DNA of 64,000 bases from Liolophura sinensis (GCF_032854445.1 NC_088305.1:11391717-11455716); one strand, 5' to 3'. Shown: positions 1-13,083, numbered from the stretch's first letter. Notes: generated by a model not told the origin, from the sequence alone. Program-made: numbers and translations.

Positions 1-84
1 TAAATAAAACTTAAAAAACATCTCTCCATGTCAAAAAGGACTTTTCCGAATCAGACAAAATAAGTACAGTAACTCTAAAGTTGA

Positions 85-308
85 GGATCCGGTAAATCTT
101 TAACCTGTTTCAACCACTAAAGCAAGTGCTTCTTTTCAGAGAAATTTATGTGTACCAAAATGATGCCAAAATGATTCAATTGAGTCACTAAAGATGCAAG
201 CTTCGTAAAACTGTGCAAATCAGTTCTGTACACCCCATAAGTTCTCTCAAAATATTTCAAGACATTGGTTGCTTAGGCAGTTAAAAAAGTTGAAGAATTA
301 GGGTATAA
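85..308. repeat. MITE-2 copy (inverted-repeat element)
   Basis: About 220 bp with related ends: the right end reads TTGAAGAATTAGGGTA and the left end is a diverged inverted version (CTTTAACCTGTTTCAACC). A second copy with the same internal order (CACTAAAG, then TACACCCCATA, then ATTGGTTGC) lies at 36638-36850, and related ends occur at 7136 and 38637. No coding capacity; it looks like a non-autonomous DNA transposon. Confidence 0.5.
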
Positions 309-1600
309 GGGTCAAGTCCGACATTCATATACCATTCGTAGTCCACAAAAGGCGTTCCAAGACGATAATCGCAAGATCCATTTCCAAAACAACGTTTAAC
401 ACTAACTCCCAAAGCCAAAGGTATGTAAGAAATTATACAAATAAGAAATAAAGCCGGTAACACACAAGAGAGAAGCGGTCATCAGTTTTCAATGATGCCG
501 GGCAGACAGTGAATATTCCAGGCATGAATTCCATATCAAAGTTCAAATTTGTAGTCCGTGAATGAGTTCCAGGTCAAATAACAATTAAACAAGTATCTCA
601 GTCGCGTTTAATTGCAACTGTTCATAAAGGCATCATGCTGATGTAATGGTGTCATATATGTATTTATAGCAAAGGCAATGCTACAAACACTCACTGAATT
701 ACTGAGTATCTTGGTTCTGAGATTGTTTGCATACATAAATATAGTTGACTATACACCACATAATCTGCAGATATGAGCATGCATGCTATTTTGACACACC
801 AATGTCAGTGTAAATGACACCACAAACCGGTGTACCAGTAACATGTGATATCATCAGCTATTAGTGTAACAGGTTGTGTGTGTGCACACTCTTAACCTGA
901 GCAGTCACGAGTCACGAGCCAGACAACGACGACAACAGCAGCGGTGGCAGTGTTGTCAGCTGTGCTATGATGCGATATTAAAGAGAACAAAGCCCAGGGA
1001 GGATGAAATATTGAGCGAGAATGAAGACAGCACATTCCTGAGGATGACTCAGACCACATGTTAACGACAAGGTCACAGCCAGCAGGAGAAAACAGGATTA
1101 AAGATTCAGTCCACCAATTAAGGTGGGACCCCCGCAGTGAAGGGGCCTGCAAGTATACAGTAGAGGCATGCATATAGAGTGCACGTGGAGTGGCAGACCA
1201 ATGTAACCTCTGTGGAGTCGGAAACAAATGACAGTTTCTGACAAGTGCACAGCACAATAGAGCAGATGATGACAATTTTCATTCATGAATATATTCATAT
1301 ACACATAAACATGCAGTGTAAAGTTTTCAAATAGCTAGATCTACATGTGCATGTGTAGTGTTTATCACAATGACACATACATATGCATGTACTTTCTTTT
1401 TTTCTTTTCCTTTTTTTTTTAACAGTGTACTGAGTGGGATAGTCAGCCTATTACACACCCGATCCTATCATTCATTACTTCCAACCCTACACAACACTTA
1501 CAATGTTTTTCAATGTCTGCTTTAATATAAACAAAATCCAGAAAAAATTGCGCCGGATTCTGATGCTTGCCAAGGTCATCAATTTTAGTACCGAGCATTA
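309..1600. other. Intergenic, no supported gene
   Basis: Only short ORFs. One minus-strand ORF (463-281) reads like a hydrophobic leader plus a short cysteine-containing tail, but it starts at GTG, has a stop just upstream and runs into the MITE at 85-308. I see no exon with matching splice sites. Confidence 0.5.
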
Positions 1601-1619
1601 CATTACATCTCAGATTCAG

Positions 1620-2460
1620 GAATGGGATTTATCTGACTCCGAGTTACTCTAAGTTTGGGTCCAAACGGCCTTACAGTGTACTGGATTCAGACCTTGTGTT
1701 TTACTGGCTCTGGGATTCAGGATTCACTGGATATTCTTTGGCTCAGGATGGGGGTCTACTGGACATTAGTTTCCTGAATTCCGGCTTTCATACTGGACAA
1801 TACTATGCCTTGGGGTATACTCGATATTCTTCCGAACTCCATGAAGTACTTATGATTGCAGTTTACTTGTACTAAGTGCAGGCTGGGATGTACCAGACAT
1901 TCTGGGGCTCAGGACTGGGGCATACTGGATATTCTTGGGCTTCGGACTAGGGGTTACTGGCTAATCTGGGGGACTGCAGTTACTGGATACTCTTGGTTCC
2001 AGGATTGCAGTTACTGGATACTCTTGGTTCCAGGATGGCAGTTACTGGATACTCTTGGTTCCAGGATGGCAGTTACTGGATACTCTTGGTTCCAGGATGG
2101 CAGTTACTGGATACTCTTGGTTCCAGGATTGCAGTTATTGGATACTCTTGGTTCCAGGATGGCAGTTACTGGATACTCTTGGTTCCAGGATGGCAGTTAC
2201 TGGATACTCTTGGTTCCAGGATGGCAGTTACTGGATACTCAGTTACTGGATACTCTTGGTTCCAGGATTGCAGTTACTGGATACTCTTGATTCCAGGATT
2301 GCAGTAATTGAATACTCTTGGTTCCAGGATTGTAGTTTACTGGATACTCTTGGTTCCAGGATTGTAGTAATTGAATACTCTTGGTTCCAGGATTGCAGTT
2401 TACTGGATACCCTTGGTTCCAGGATTGCAGTTTACTAGACATTACTTTACTGGGTTCAGG
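1620..2460. repeat. 31-bp minisatellite
   Basis: Head-to-tail 31-bp units (GGTTCCAGGATGGCAG followed by TTACTGGATACTCTT). Roughly 1960-2300 is nearly perfect, with degenerate units on both sides from about 1620. Because 31 is not a multiple of 3 and the unit has no stop in any plus-strand frame, the array makes three overlapping open frames (1856-2290, 1993-2307, 2055-2438). These are by-products, not genes. Confidence 0.9.
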
Positions 2461-3146
2461 AAACACAGAGATGTGTCCAACAACTTAATAAATGAGTTAC
2501 ATGTACATGTAATCACGTAGCATACCCTGGCCTGCTAAAGAATGTTGACTAGATTGACAAGCGGATTGAAGAGAAATAGCTTTTTGTTGATCTGTTAATG
2601 AGAATCCCTGATCGCACACTTGTGCTGTTGCGTATAAATAGAACACAAAGGAAGCCTACGACAGTGTTTGTGGCATGGTCCGTTGTTCGTCCAGGTAAGG
2701 CTTGCTCTAGCATGTCTGGGGGCCATAACACACGGTGTGATACCATCCTGACACCAACTACTGCTGGCTGCTATACTGGTATAAATAGAGAGAGACAAAC
2801 AAGTCCATCCCCCCAAGGCCTTTACCTAGCTCGACCCAGGCAGGAATAACTTTCTAAGAGATACACCAAAACTCACTTAACCTCAACTCCTTTTTAACTG
2901 TTAATTTTTTTTCTTCAAAAATGAACAAGCCAACTTTAACAGAACTATGCAACTTAATATGAAACAAAACAATCTTCATTTCAGACATGTAAATGTAGTA
3001 TGTTTTCTTGCACTCAAAATTTACAACTTTTCACGTATTGAAAAGAATCCTGAAAGGGGAACAATTTTAGTATTCTTAGGAAAATTAAAACACCAAATAT
3101 ACACCATGACAAAAAAGCAGAATTGTTGACACACTGAGATATGCAG
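2461..3146. other. Intergenic, no supported gene
   Basis: No recognisable gene. Small overlapping ORFs on both strands at 2550-2850 show no family motif and no splice context. Confidence 0.45.
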
Positions 3147-3300
3147 TATAAAATGGCCTAAAAATTCCCCACAAAAAGTGCACTTTTAGAGGAAAATAAA
3201 TGCGATAAAATATCACCCTATCTTGCAAACAGAACACCTCTCGTTCGTTAAAGATCGTTAAAACTCTCACATTCAGGCAAAATGTGTATGTTAATTATGC
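3147..3300 (-). repeat. MITE-1 family fragment (reverse)
   Basis: Matches in reverse the right half of the MITE-1 family (CCTAAAAATTC, then AAAAGTGCACTTTTAGAGG, then AAATAAATG). A diverged subtype; its other end is unclear. Confidence 0.4.
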
Positions 3301-3995
3301 AAATATTTTATGTGATTTGTAACATACACAAACACCCACTGTATCCATGTAAATTGTACGTGTCAAGTAAATACATGTACCCCGGCCATTACGTAATCAG
3401 TAGCCATGATAATGAGTCTTCAGCCAACTTTAATTGTCTTTAAAAAAAAAGCCAGAAGAAATTGAGCTGCGTATAAAACTGCCAGGCGAGTACGTTAAAT
3501 AGGTTAGAACCGCTGGATAAAGAAAAACCGGTTATCCATCCACAATAAACGCCACGACTTGTATAAAAGTGTAATTGTCCTTCATGCAAGCCTAGTGTGT
3601 AAGATTGAAAAGAGACTCTAAAACTTACAACTCTAAAAGAAAATCATTTCATTCTGCAAAACAATCTTCCCCACATGTATGCACTGTAGGTGGACATTGT
3701 GAACCTTTAAAACACTACCTCTAAACTTGGCCAGATGTTTAAACATGTAGCTCAGCGGTGTGATCATGAGTAAATTTTAAAAGTGTCAATTACTGTACTT
3801 TACCAAAGTTTGGTACATATATAGCTATACACTTTTTGAAGCACATCAACACCATACAAAAAATACTTTGGATGACATCACATTGGAAAGTTTTTATGAT
3901 AGTAAATTTCACAAAAAAAAAAAAGTGTGGTCCTTTAAGGTGGTTAAATCAGTCACATCAAGTAAAATGTGTCATAAAAAATGCTAAATTTTGGG

Positions 3996-4239
3996 GTTGG
4001 TTGGGTTGGTTAGCGCGCTAGCGCAGCGTAATGACCCAGGAGTCTCTCAACAATGCGGTCGCTGTGAGTTCAAGTCCAGCTCATGCTGGCTTCCTCTCCG
4101 GTCGTAAGTGGGAAGGTCTCTCAGCAACCTGCGGATGGTCTGCCCGGTTTCCTCCCACCATAATGCTGGCCGCCGTCGTATAAGTGAAATATTCTTGAGT
4201 ACGGCGTAAAAAACCAATCAAACAAATCAAACAAACAAA
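3996..4239 (+). repeat. SINE-A (tRNA-derived), full copy
   Basis: tRNA-like head with A box (GGTTGGTTAGCGCGC) and B box (GAGTTCAAGTCC), then a body with CGGTTTCCTCCCACC and the 3' end GAGTACGGCGTAAAA, and an A-rich tail. It is flanked by a 12-bp target-site duplication CTAAATTTTGGG (3984-3995 and 4240-4251). The CCTCCCACC core resembles the Meta/DC-type SINE core from memory; that match is not verified. Confidence 0.85.
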
Positions 4240-4261
4240 CTAAATTTTGGGTGAAATACGG

Positions 4262-4355
4262 TATGTACATGTACACTGTAAAAGACAGCTAAATGCATCT
4301 CACATGTACATGTACACTGTAAAAGACAGCTAAATGCATCTCACATGTACATGTA
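4262..4355. repeat. Two-copy tandem duplication
   Basis: A segment of about 42 bp containing CTGTAAAAGACAGCTAAATG occurs twice in tandem, flanked and joined by ACATGTACATGT palindromes. Confidence 0.85.
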
Positions 4356-4494
4356 TGTCTTTTTAATATTCAGTTAGACAGAGCTTGCGAGTACTATTTA
4401 TATTTTATTGGGTATCAGCTGCTTATCTACATGTAACCTGTGTTTTACACATTGCCAGAATTTCTTTTCGTTTTATTTTATGTTTTTTGGTGAG

Positions 4495-4630
4495 CTGGAA
4501 AAGGAGATACATGTCCATATGTATTTGTGTACTTTATCATGCAAAGGAGATACATGTAAATACATATTTATGTACTCCATGAATACGAGATACACGTACA
4601 TATGTATTTATGTACTTTATCATGACTTAC
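4495..4630. repeat. Short tandem repeat, GAGATACATGTA type
   Basis: Three to four degenerate units of roughly 50 bp with GGAGATACATGT and TATTTATGTACT. A short ORF across it is a by-product. Confidence 0.6.
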
Positions 4631-4692
4631 TTTCTTACAGTCAGTATTACTCATCCGAAAATAACATAATACATACATCTATTTAAGTTCTG

Positions 4693-4816
4693 CAGATGGT
4701 CATGGGTTTTCTCCAGGCTCTGCCCAGTTTCCTCCCACCATAATGCTGTACGCCGTCATATAAGTGAAATATCCTTGAGTACGGCGTAAAAGACCAATCA
4801 AAATAAATAAATAAAT
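4693..4816 (+). repeat. SINE-A, 5'-truncated
   Basis: Only the 3' body of SINE-A: CCTCCCACCATAATGCTG, AGTGAAATAT, GAGTACGGCGTAAAAG and an AAATAAATAAAT tail. The tRNA-like head is missing. Confidence 0.75.
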
Positions 4817-5785
4817 CTACTTAAGTTTGGTGCGCTAAAACCTGTTAAACAGTCTATTCTAGCCATAAAGAATGCCAACACAAATCCCGACGAAAAATTA
4901 TTTCCACAAACACGAGCATGATTCACTCTGTAACCACATCTTTAACCTCTACCTAGCAGGTCATAAGTTTCAAAGAACGTTAAAACTGTGGGCACAAGAT
5001 CACTGATATAAATACACATACAGCAGACACGTACAGACTGACAAAAAGGTGAGAAGATTAAATATAGACCCGAAGATCACGTGCATAATCTTACCAGTAC
5101 TTTATTCACATGAGGAAGAAAGAAAAATTTCCCCAAAATAAAAAAAAAACGTGTTGTGATGATTTATCATGAGTGGTATGACATGGTATTAATGACGGGT
5201 ATGCTGTCCACACAAAGCAAAGTCCAACTGCCTGGGAGTAGAGATCAAAGCTTGATAACAACTAGAGTCCAGGTAGCAGTGAAATTTACGGCGCTTTCTG
5301 GAGGTGTTTACCTGCTCGTGTCGTGAAGACAAAAAGCCAAAAGGTCTCATACGCCATCATATACACCCTTCACGGCTTTATCTTTTGTTCAAACAATGTG
5401 CTGACAGATCCTTAATTTCAATACCAAGCCGGAATCTGATTCTCTTCAGAAATCTCCTAAACAAAAAGTATGAGAATCTCCTTGGAATAGTCCACAAAAA
5501 CGATTTCAAAAAAATGACTAAATGTTCTCAATTTCCACTTCCTAATTACTTTAACTCTTTCTGATAACAGCATCTGAGAGTTTCACATCAATTAACGTAG
5601 AAGCAATCAAATCTGTTTACTATTACATGCATTAAAAACCCTCACTTGACAAAACATCTCTTTGGTTATCGATTTGGACTAGATTCTGGAGAATTCTCAC
5701 TTATGTTGCAGGGTGAATCTACAGGAACCTATTTAGATCCTGGTAAAAATATGATGAAAATAAAAGCCTGGCTGCAACAAACATT
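4817..5785. other. Intergenic, no supported gene
   Basis: AT-rich sequence with one 86-codon ORF (5304-5564) that has no recognisable motif. No splice-linked partner seen. Confidence 0.4.
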
Positions 5786-5787
5786 AT

Positions 5788-5945
5788 CAGCTGCATGTAT
5801 CATCAGCTGCATGTATCATCAGCTGCGTGTATCATCAGCTGCATGTATCATCAGCTGCGTGTATCGTCAGCTGTGTGTATCATCAGCTGCATGTATCATC
5901 AGCTGCTTGTATCATCAGCTGCATGTATCATCAGCTGCATGTATC
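5788..5945. repeat. 16-bp minisatellite with CAGCTG cores
   Basis: About ten 16-bp units (AGCTGCATGTATCATC with CATG/CGTG/TTGT variants). Each unit carries the palindrome CAGCTG, an E-box-like and PvuII sequence. Open in more than one frame because the unit lacks stops. Confidence 0.9.
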
Positions 5946-6683
5946 ATAATCCACACAATCTACAGCCTGAAAAGATTGTTTCCATGAGTTTATCAAACAT
6001 GTGCTGAAACAAATCTCTCCAGCTACATGTATCACAGACACTCCAAAAGCTGTGCAGCCTTCTTTTGTCTTTTTTTAAGTGCTGTAGTTAGTTCTGAATA
6101 CCAGAACTTATTTTCTCGCTTCACTAAACACTCATAAACAAAAGCACAAAACTGGGGTTTTTTTCTTGTGAAGCCATCCTTTGTTTGGGGAGAAATACAC
6201 ATATATACATGTATACATCTGCTTTTGCTATTAAACTTCTATGGGAAAATAAAAGTGAACAAAACCCTGCAAACTCATACATGAACTGACCTATGTGATG
6301 CAAATGTGACCTTCGTTCAAGAACTGCGTTGCAAATAGCCCTTAAAATTTATTGGCCACATTGGTCATTTTGGTTAATTCTAAGCACATAGTTGGCATGG
6401 TAACACAGAAATTTTCTATTACCTGTGGATTAATCTCTTGCAAACAGGAACAGATATTCAACTTCAGATGAAGGATTCATCCACATTTTTTTTGAAAATT
6501 TAATACAAAGCTTTTAGTATCACCGCAGTGAAGTAGACTAATATTTGCTGATATTAAAAATATGATTCAGCCCTTTGCTCTGCCATGTTGTACGTCAGTT
6601 CCTTAATAAAGTAAAAACTCCCGCCACCCACACCACTATTTGAACAATTATGTTGTTTAGCTATGACAAGCAGCTGTGTAAGT

Positions 6684-6777
6684 TTATTTATTTATTTATT
6701 TATTTGATTGGTGTTTTACGCCGTACTCAAGAATATTTCACTTATACGACAGGCGGCCAGCATTGTGGTGGGTGGAA
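6684..6777 (-). repeat. SINE-A, truncated, with target-site duplication
   Basis: Reverse-oriented 3' end of SINE-A (TTTGATTGGTGTTTTACG, CCGTACTCAAG). The 13-bp sequence AGCTGTGTAAGTT occurs on both sides (from 6671 and from 6778), so the truncation happened during insertion. Confidence 0.8.
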
Positions 6778-7135
6778 AGCTGTGTAAGTTGCTGGTGAGT
6801 GTCTGTCCGTCAATCAGTCCTGACTAAATCTGACAGTCTTCTATGAATCATGGTTACACACAGTTTAATTAACATTAACGAGTGCATAGTTCTTGACAGA
6901 GACATTAAATTATGTCATGAGATTGGCATTATTTAAAAGTGTCAAGAGGAATTTTTTTTTTTGGTTTTGAATCTGCTCATAATGTGAAGTGTTTTGCATG
7001 TAAAAATGACCAGAAAAAAAAAATGTACACAGTAAACGATACGGTATAAGTCATCATCATGCAGGTGTACAGCTTTAAATACAATGCAATAAACTTTGGC
7101 CCTCTAACAGTGCAAATCTTAATGGTGAAAGTACA

Positions 7136-7376
7136 CGTACCCTAATTCTTCAAACTTTTCACATATGAAATAATATGTGATAATAATAATATACATATGA
7201 AAGAGCAACTTTTGGTTTTATTTTGCTTTTGGGTAACAATACTACACTGGTTGGATTGGCCAGTTTCAGGGCATCACCAAAAGTACAATTTCATCAGTCA
7301 ACACAGAAAAATGCCTTCAGAATATGCTTGAATAAACACCTTACAAACACGTCAGAAGACTGAAGAATTACAGTAT
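7136..7376. repeat. MITE-2 copy
   Basis: Begins ACCCTAATTCTTCAAAC and ends CTGAAGAATTACAGTA, an inverted pair of the same terminal motif. Internal ACTGGTTGGATTGGCC is shared with the truncated copy at 38637. Confidence 0.5.
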
Positions 7377-8314
7377 TTGCTGAAAAAATAGACCTAAACA
7401 TGCATAGATTTATATATACGAGTACATTTGTATGTATAGATGTATATACATTTACATTGCAAACATGCTCATGTTAACCTTTTTTTTTTCCGTTACTATA
7501 TTTTTAACAGCACATATGTTCAGTTGTACTTAATTACCTGATTTTTTCCCCCCACCTTCTTTTGGTGTTGGTCACTAGTTCACAGGTGTGACATGATTAA
7601 AGCTCTGATCACACAGTGCAACATGCTGAACATAAGTAAGTACTTTTCACATGACAATTTCAGTTTAATTTTGTAAACTGCAATTTTTGTCTCTGTGAAT
7701 CTATGTTACAAAATTTGCACCATGTCTATGTGGCTTAAAAGTGTGTAAGTCAGATACCACTATTTTCTACAATTACATTTCAATCATTTTTTAATACTGT
7801 TGCAAAACGAATGTTTGCAAATTTCCACAGTGAATATCATCACTTTCATAAAAATCCGAGTTATACCAAATTAATTCCTTGTAAAAACTTAACTGTTGGC
7901 ATCAGATGTATCATTTTCTGTGCTTGTAAAAGTGCATTTTTAGAGCCAAATTTTTGTTGAAATAGTGATTTCTTATCAGAAAAACTGTTTTTATCAAAAG
8001 TATCACTTTAAGGCCTTTATTTGCATACTGAAGGTGCATTTTTACAAATCAGGTTTTAGGAGAAACACAGTAATTTTTTTGATCATGAATTCCACGGACA
8101 GGCAAACAAACATTTTCAGAATAAATTTTTCAAGTGTCTAAAGTACATGTACATACAAATACGCAGTAAGTGCAGACCTACTATGTTGACAGGTGCCCTG
8201 TATGTGTACAGATCTGAGCAGGAAACTGTGGTCAAAACAAGGTGTGAAAATTCCCCCCCGAAATCCTGTACTTGTGACCTTCAAAACTTTTATACAGTGG
8301 TATATTAACATGTG
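7377..8314. other. Intergenic, no supported gene
   Basis: AT-rich. A stretch near 7925 (AAAAGTGCATTTTTAGAG) resembles the MITE-1 right half. No exon-like ORF. Confidence 0.4.
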
Positions 8315-8538
8315 TACCCTAAATGACCATCAATTTTTGTCCATGACTAACTTGCCCATTTTTCCCGAGTCTCAGAGTTCTATTGACTTTAGAAAAAGGT
8401 ATTTTGAAGGTTTGCTTGGAACATGGGATGATATTCTGCTAGGAATGTGTAAGTTTCATGACCAAGAATAATATTTAGTGACATTTATTTGCCCCTAAAC
8501 ACGCACTTTAAGGGGCGAAATTATAGATCATTTAGGCA
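8315..8538 (+). repeat. MITE-1 copy
   Basis: About 224 bp. Left end TACCCTAAATGACC, right end GATCATTTAGG in inverted relation. The interior has CAGAGTTCTATTGA, TTGCTTGGAACATGGGATGA and AATAATATTTAGTGAC, shared with copies at 19373, 21700, 26472 and 31617. The 92-codon ORF across it is a by-product. Confidence 0.75.
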
Positions 8539-10349
8539 AAAAACTTAAAAATGGTATTGACTAGCAAAATCAGCTACACTGAATCATTCTTAGATATCAT
8601 GTTCTGAATTGTATACAGTTGTACATTGTACATGAATGTACACTTCTCTGTTCTACATCAGGGACTACTCCAGAGCCTTTTATTAACAGGAGAAAACCTC
8701 AATGATTAAAAGTCAATGAGATTTTTAATCTCACTTGAGTAACTGGTAGTAAAGTAAAAGAAAGCTAAAATATCAAGTAAGTTTTATTGGACAGACAACT
8801 GAAAATATGCATAAAAATACTCACATTTACTTTTCTAGATTTTCTTGAAGAGTGTTGAAAGGCATTCAAATATCTGAATTCTATGGTGGGCTTTATGAGC
8901 CATACTGACAGTATCTAGGAACTCTGTGGTCACATCACCTTTTTTATCGGATGTTCACCAGAAGGGAGGGATTTTTGAAAACATTATTTCAGCAATCTGT
9001 TATTCATGGCTAAAAAAGACGTATTCCAACATTCAGTGTCGCGATTATAGTTGGAAAAATTTCCTGTGATATCAGCGCTCCTAAACTCTGATAGTTTGGT
9101 CCATAAAGCATACCTTAGAAGTCAAACGTTTGAGCACCTTAAACCCCTTTCACAAAAATCAAAAAAAATAAATGCAAGTATATTTATACCTTGTTTTAGG
9201 TGGTCTATTAAATGATGCCTGTGTTGATCTTTACAGGTCTTTTCCTTTAAAAAAATTTATCGTTGCATCAAAATCTTGCAATCAGTTTTGCAGCTTCTGT
9301 ACCATTATCTTACTGTGCGTCAACATAAGGCAATAGAAAAATAACGCACCAAAAATATCTTGCACTATTTGACATCACAGTGCACTTAGCAAAGTCATTT
9401 AAAACGGAAACCCCGCTATGATCTGGTAAAAGTGACATTAATTCACATAGCAGGGCAACTGGTTATTAACTTCTCAAATGTTGTCCCATAACAGAAACTA
9501 TACCAACAGTAAAACTTTTTATTTTTCTAACCGTGTTACCATGGCAACATAGCTACATAACTCTAAACACAACTTAACCAAACCACACGACGGCTTAATG
9601 ACATATTGTGCACTGTACTGAACTCAATACACCAATCACATAATTTACTGAGTTCAGGTTCATTTCCAGAAGTAAAACAAAAGTCACATTTTTGCTAAAT
9701 TACACACATGTGTACACTACATTATTTCCAATATGCTTAGTATTCAGGCCACTATTAATTTATTCTTAATTCTCATTAGTTAATTAACCTTATTTATCAT
9801 CATGACCCTGCTTCTGTAAATTAAATAGTGATTCCGAGTGTCCATTATTAACTGGGTTAAAATGTGAGTTTAAAAGAAAAACCAAATGATAAAAAATTGG
9901 TTTTAAAATGCCAAACTCACAGGTACATGTATCTGAATAAGTTTGCCTGAAATATTATATATGCGAGAGGGGTCATGCGAAACGAACAATTAGCTGACAA
10001 TGGCCTAATGTTCAGTAAGTCATTTGGCCACCTGTGGTGTGAGCCCTGTTGATTACAGGTACAACATATGTCTGTTACATTATTACTCCACGCCTGAAAG
10101 TATTTGTGGTTTTCAAGCACTCGCAGTGATGACAACCACATGTGGAAATACCACGACAAGTAACGCACATATTTCTAGGCACGGCACTGCATGCGACAAA
10201 TTCCTTTCTGCTCAATAAAATTATTTCGGTATTTTTATGTTTGTCCCCATAGCAAAGTATCTATATGTAGAACAAAGAAATGGTAGAGTAATGTATGTAC
10301 TTTGAACAAAGCCAAATCTGATGAGGCCCTTATAAATGTAAATGTCTGA
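8539..10349. other. Intergenic, no supported gene
   Basis: Long AT-rich stretch on which I see no gene. Overlapping short ORFs at 9917-10218 have no motif. Confidence 0.4.
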
Positions 10350-10660
10350 TGAGTGAGTGAGTGATTGGGTTTTAACGTCTTACTTAACAATTTTTCATTC
10401 ATATGATGACGAAGGAATCCTTGTATGCAATGCATGTAATGTGCCTCCTTGTTGCAGGATGGATTTTCACTGCTCTTTTATCTAGTGCTGCTTCACTGAG
10501 ATGTCTTACCGAAGGCAAGTAAGCTGACCTGCCCGAGCCATTATACTGATACAGGTCAACCAGTAGTTGTACTATCCCCTTCATAAATGTCTGATAGAAT
10601 ACGGTGAAGCAGTCTGCACCATGTACACGTCCTTCGTGACTTTTCCTACCTGGTTGAAAT
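10350..10660 (-). repeat. SINE-B copy (reverse)
   Basis: Begins with the GAGTGAGTGAGTG tail, then GGGTTTTAACGTC, ACTTAACAATTTTTCATTC, GGAATCCTT, CTTTTATCTAGTGCTGC and CTTACCGAAGGCAAGTAAG, in the same order as copies at 26084, 33879 and 43136. The tRNA-like head lies at the right end in this orientation and is missing here. ORFs in this stretch are repeat by-products. Confidence 0.75.
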
Positions 10661-12965
10661 CTAGATGAATTCAACAATACTACATGCACGACTCACTAAG
10701 CTCCTCGTAAATGTGTATATAAAAAATCACTGCTCTGGTACATGTAATCGATTTGTTTATGCGAACTAGTATATATTTGAAAAAAAAAAATGCTTGTGCT
10801 TTTCGTAGGCATTCACCATACTTAATAACCCTGTGAAGAAATTTCTTTCTTTGAGAAAAGGTGAAATAAATTCTAACTTACCTTCCGATTTCTTCCAGAA
10901 CTGTGTACTTGTTCGTGATTGGTTCGTTGTAAATGTTACTAAGAGGGCTACAAAGTTCCTTGCCCATCTTCTTATGCACTGTGTCTGTACCGAGCTTTGT
11001 CACCCCATTCATCTTTCCTTTCTCGCAGCTTTCTGCTATTCGTTCTCGCATGAAAACTTTTTCTTTTCGCACAAAATATTCTACAATCTCACATTATTCC
11101 ATGACAGCTCATCATGTCAATGATGCAGACTTTCGGCAATGAATAGTATTAAAAATAATAATCCTAAAATATTGGCATGTCTGGGATGATGGGGTGTCTG
11201 CAAAACTACTTGGTCCCTCAGTTGTGTGAGTTGGTAATGAGTCCTAGCTCTACAGTGCTCTGAAACAACAGAAAAAGGGTCGATTAATAATAGAGCAGGT
11301 GTTTCGGCCTGTAACGACAGGTAGGCATGCAAAGGTGATCTAAATATACCTGCGTAAGCTTTACCACAGTTAGTGGATAAATGACATTCACCAAAAAAGC
11401 TCACTTTCTACAAGGTCTGTCCAAACCGTTAGCTCTTCCCTCATTGTCTTGCTAACAGTCATGAACAAAGGCTCTCTCACACTTCATTGAACTATCTTCT
11501 TAACACGGCTTAATGAAGAACGCCTGGATTCCTCAGGTAAATTGGCGGCCTTTCTAAGCACTATACCTGCAGTGGCCATCACTAAATAATGAGTTGAAAA
11601 TACCACAGTCACATCTTTAAATACCTCACCGTAAAAACGGACTAAATTTAAAAGTCGCGAAGTCTATGATGAACGGAGACGTACAGCAGCAACCACAGAT
11701 CTACGGCTCTAACAAAAGAATCTACTCCTTTTAAGCCCTAAGAATAAAAAAAGGACTAAAACTAAATAAAGTATGAATTACAAAACAGAATGAAGAGAAG
11801 AAGAGACATTCTGAATAGATGAATGAATTCCCCCTGAATTACACAGTTGGACTTCTGTTTAACCACAGCATGGAACAGCAGCTTGCCCCTTCGCAAAAGC
11901 AAATTATACTGTAAAAGGCCCAAAATTTCACCTAAAAAGTACATTTTTAGACTGTCAGAAATTATTACATTTGGAACAGAAGGATACCCTATCTTCCAAA
12001 CAAACATCAACTTGCTCTGCTATTAATCAGAACTCTTGGAATCAAAAACAATCAGTAACTTAGTTGTGGGTAAAATTTCAGGTCATTCCTTGTAAGTGAA
12101 ATTTTTGACTTTTACTAACATTTACTAACTGAACCTACTGACCCTACTACCAATTTGAGGAACAACGTGCAGACTTTATAGCTTCTACTGCCTCTGAAAA
12201 TACACGATCTCTGGTCTTCATGGTATCAATGACACAAAATATGACTGGTTCACTGATGAATGGTAAGGATTAATGCAGTCCGTTGACAGGCTAGCGTGCA
12301 AGTTGAGTCATTAAATAGTTTCAGCTTTAGGCCCATAAAGTGTCACTTTAAATTCAGGGATGAGACAGACACTGGGATGAGAGAAAGGAAACTACAGATC
12401 ACACTAATAATTTTGTCATTTTTAGCATTTCTGAAGTAAATTCTGAACATTTTTCTGATGTATTTTTGTATAAATAAAGAGGAATTCCTCCAAAAAGAGG
12501 ACAAATCTCATGCCTGTAAATAATGATCCATGCAGATCTGGATCAAGAGAGAGGGGTGAGGAGGAAGGGGCGGGGGGATAGAATCTGTGTCTCTGGACAT
12601 TCCGACTTCACTTAATGATATTGTAATCAGTTAGATTTGCAGGGCTTCCATGTTATGCAAGCCTAAAGCATTCTTTGGTCTCCAGATGAGTTTACCTGTA
12701 CAGAACACTTCCTGATAGACAGTGAGTCTATCTGCGCATTGGGTCATCTGATATATAAAATGTAGTGATGCACCGTTTACAACTACACGTACAATATATG
12801 TCAATATCAGCAGTTGAATGAATGTGAAGACTCGAGGTTAGTGACTGTCACACACACATACACCATCAACACACTGACTAATCCAACAGGCTAATAAAAA
12901 CAAAAGTCGTAGTCACAGATTCCAAACAATGTGGATACATCCATGTACATATGTACCAGTGGCAC
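10661..12965. other. Intergenic, with a MITE-1-like fragment
   Basis: No supported gene. At about 11908-12015 a reverse MITE-1-like fragment (GGCCCAAAATTTCACC, AAGTACATTTTTAGAC, ATACCCTATCTTCC) is present. ORFs near 10833-11142 have no motif. Confidence 0.4.
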
Positions 12966-13083
12966 TTTTCATAAAGCGCACGTAACTTTACATGTACCTA
13001 TCTTCCATGGCAACCAGTACTGTAGGTATTACGTCGTCATGGTAGTTACGTGAACGTAACACAACATGCGCTTTGTGAAACGG
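12966..13083. repeat. Short inverted-repeat element (~118 bp)
   Basis: Ends are an inverted pair: TTTTCATAAAGCGCACG on the left and CATGCGCTTTGTGAAA on the right, about 118 bp apart. Size and structure fit a small MITE. No second copy seen in the window. Confidence 0.45.

Noticed and set aside
281-463. Small secreted-peptide-like ORF on the minus strand
   Set aside because: No ATG start, stop codon close upstream, and its 3' end overlaps a MITE-2 copy.
3996-4090. tRNA gene in the SINE-A head
   Set aside because: A and B boxes are present, but no plausible acceptor stem or anticodon arm, and the same head recurs in many SINE copies with TSDs.
10399-10689. 96-codon minus-strand ORF
   Set aside because: Lies in a SINE-B copy; related ORFs occur in the SINE-B copies at 26018-26293 and 33864-34055.
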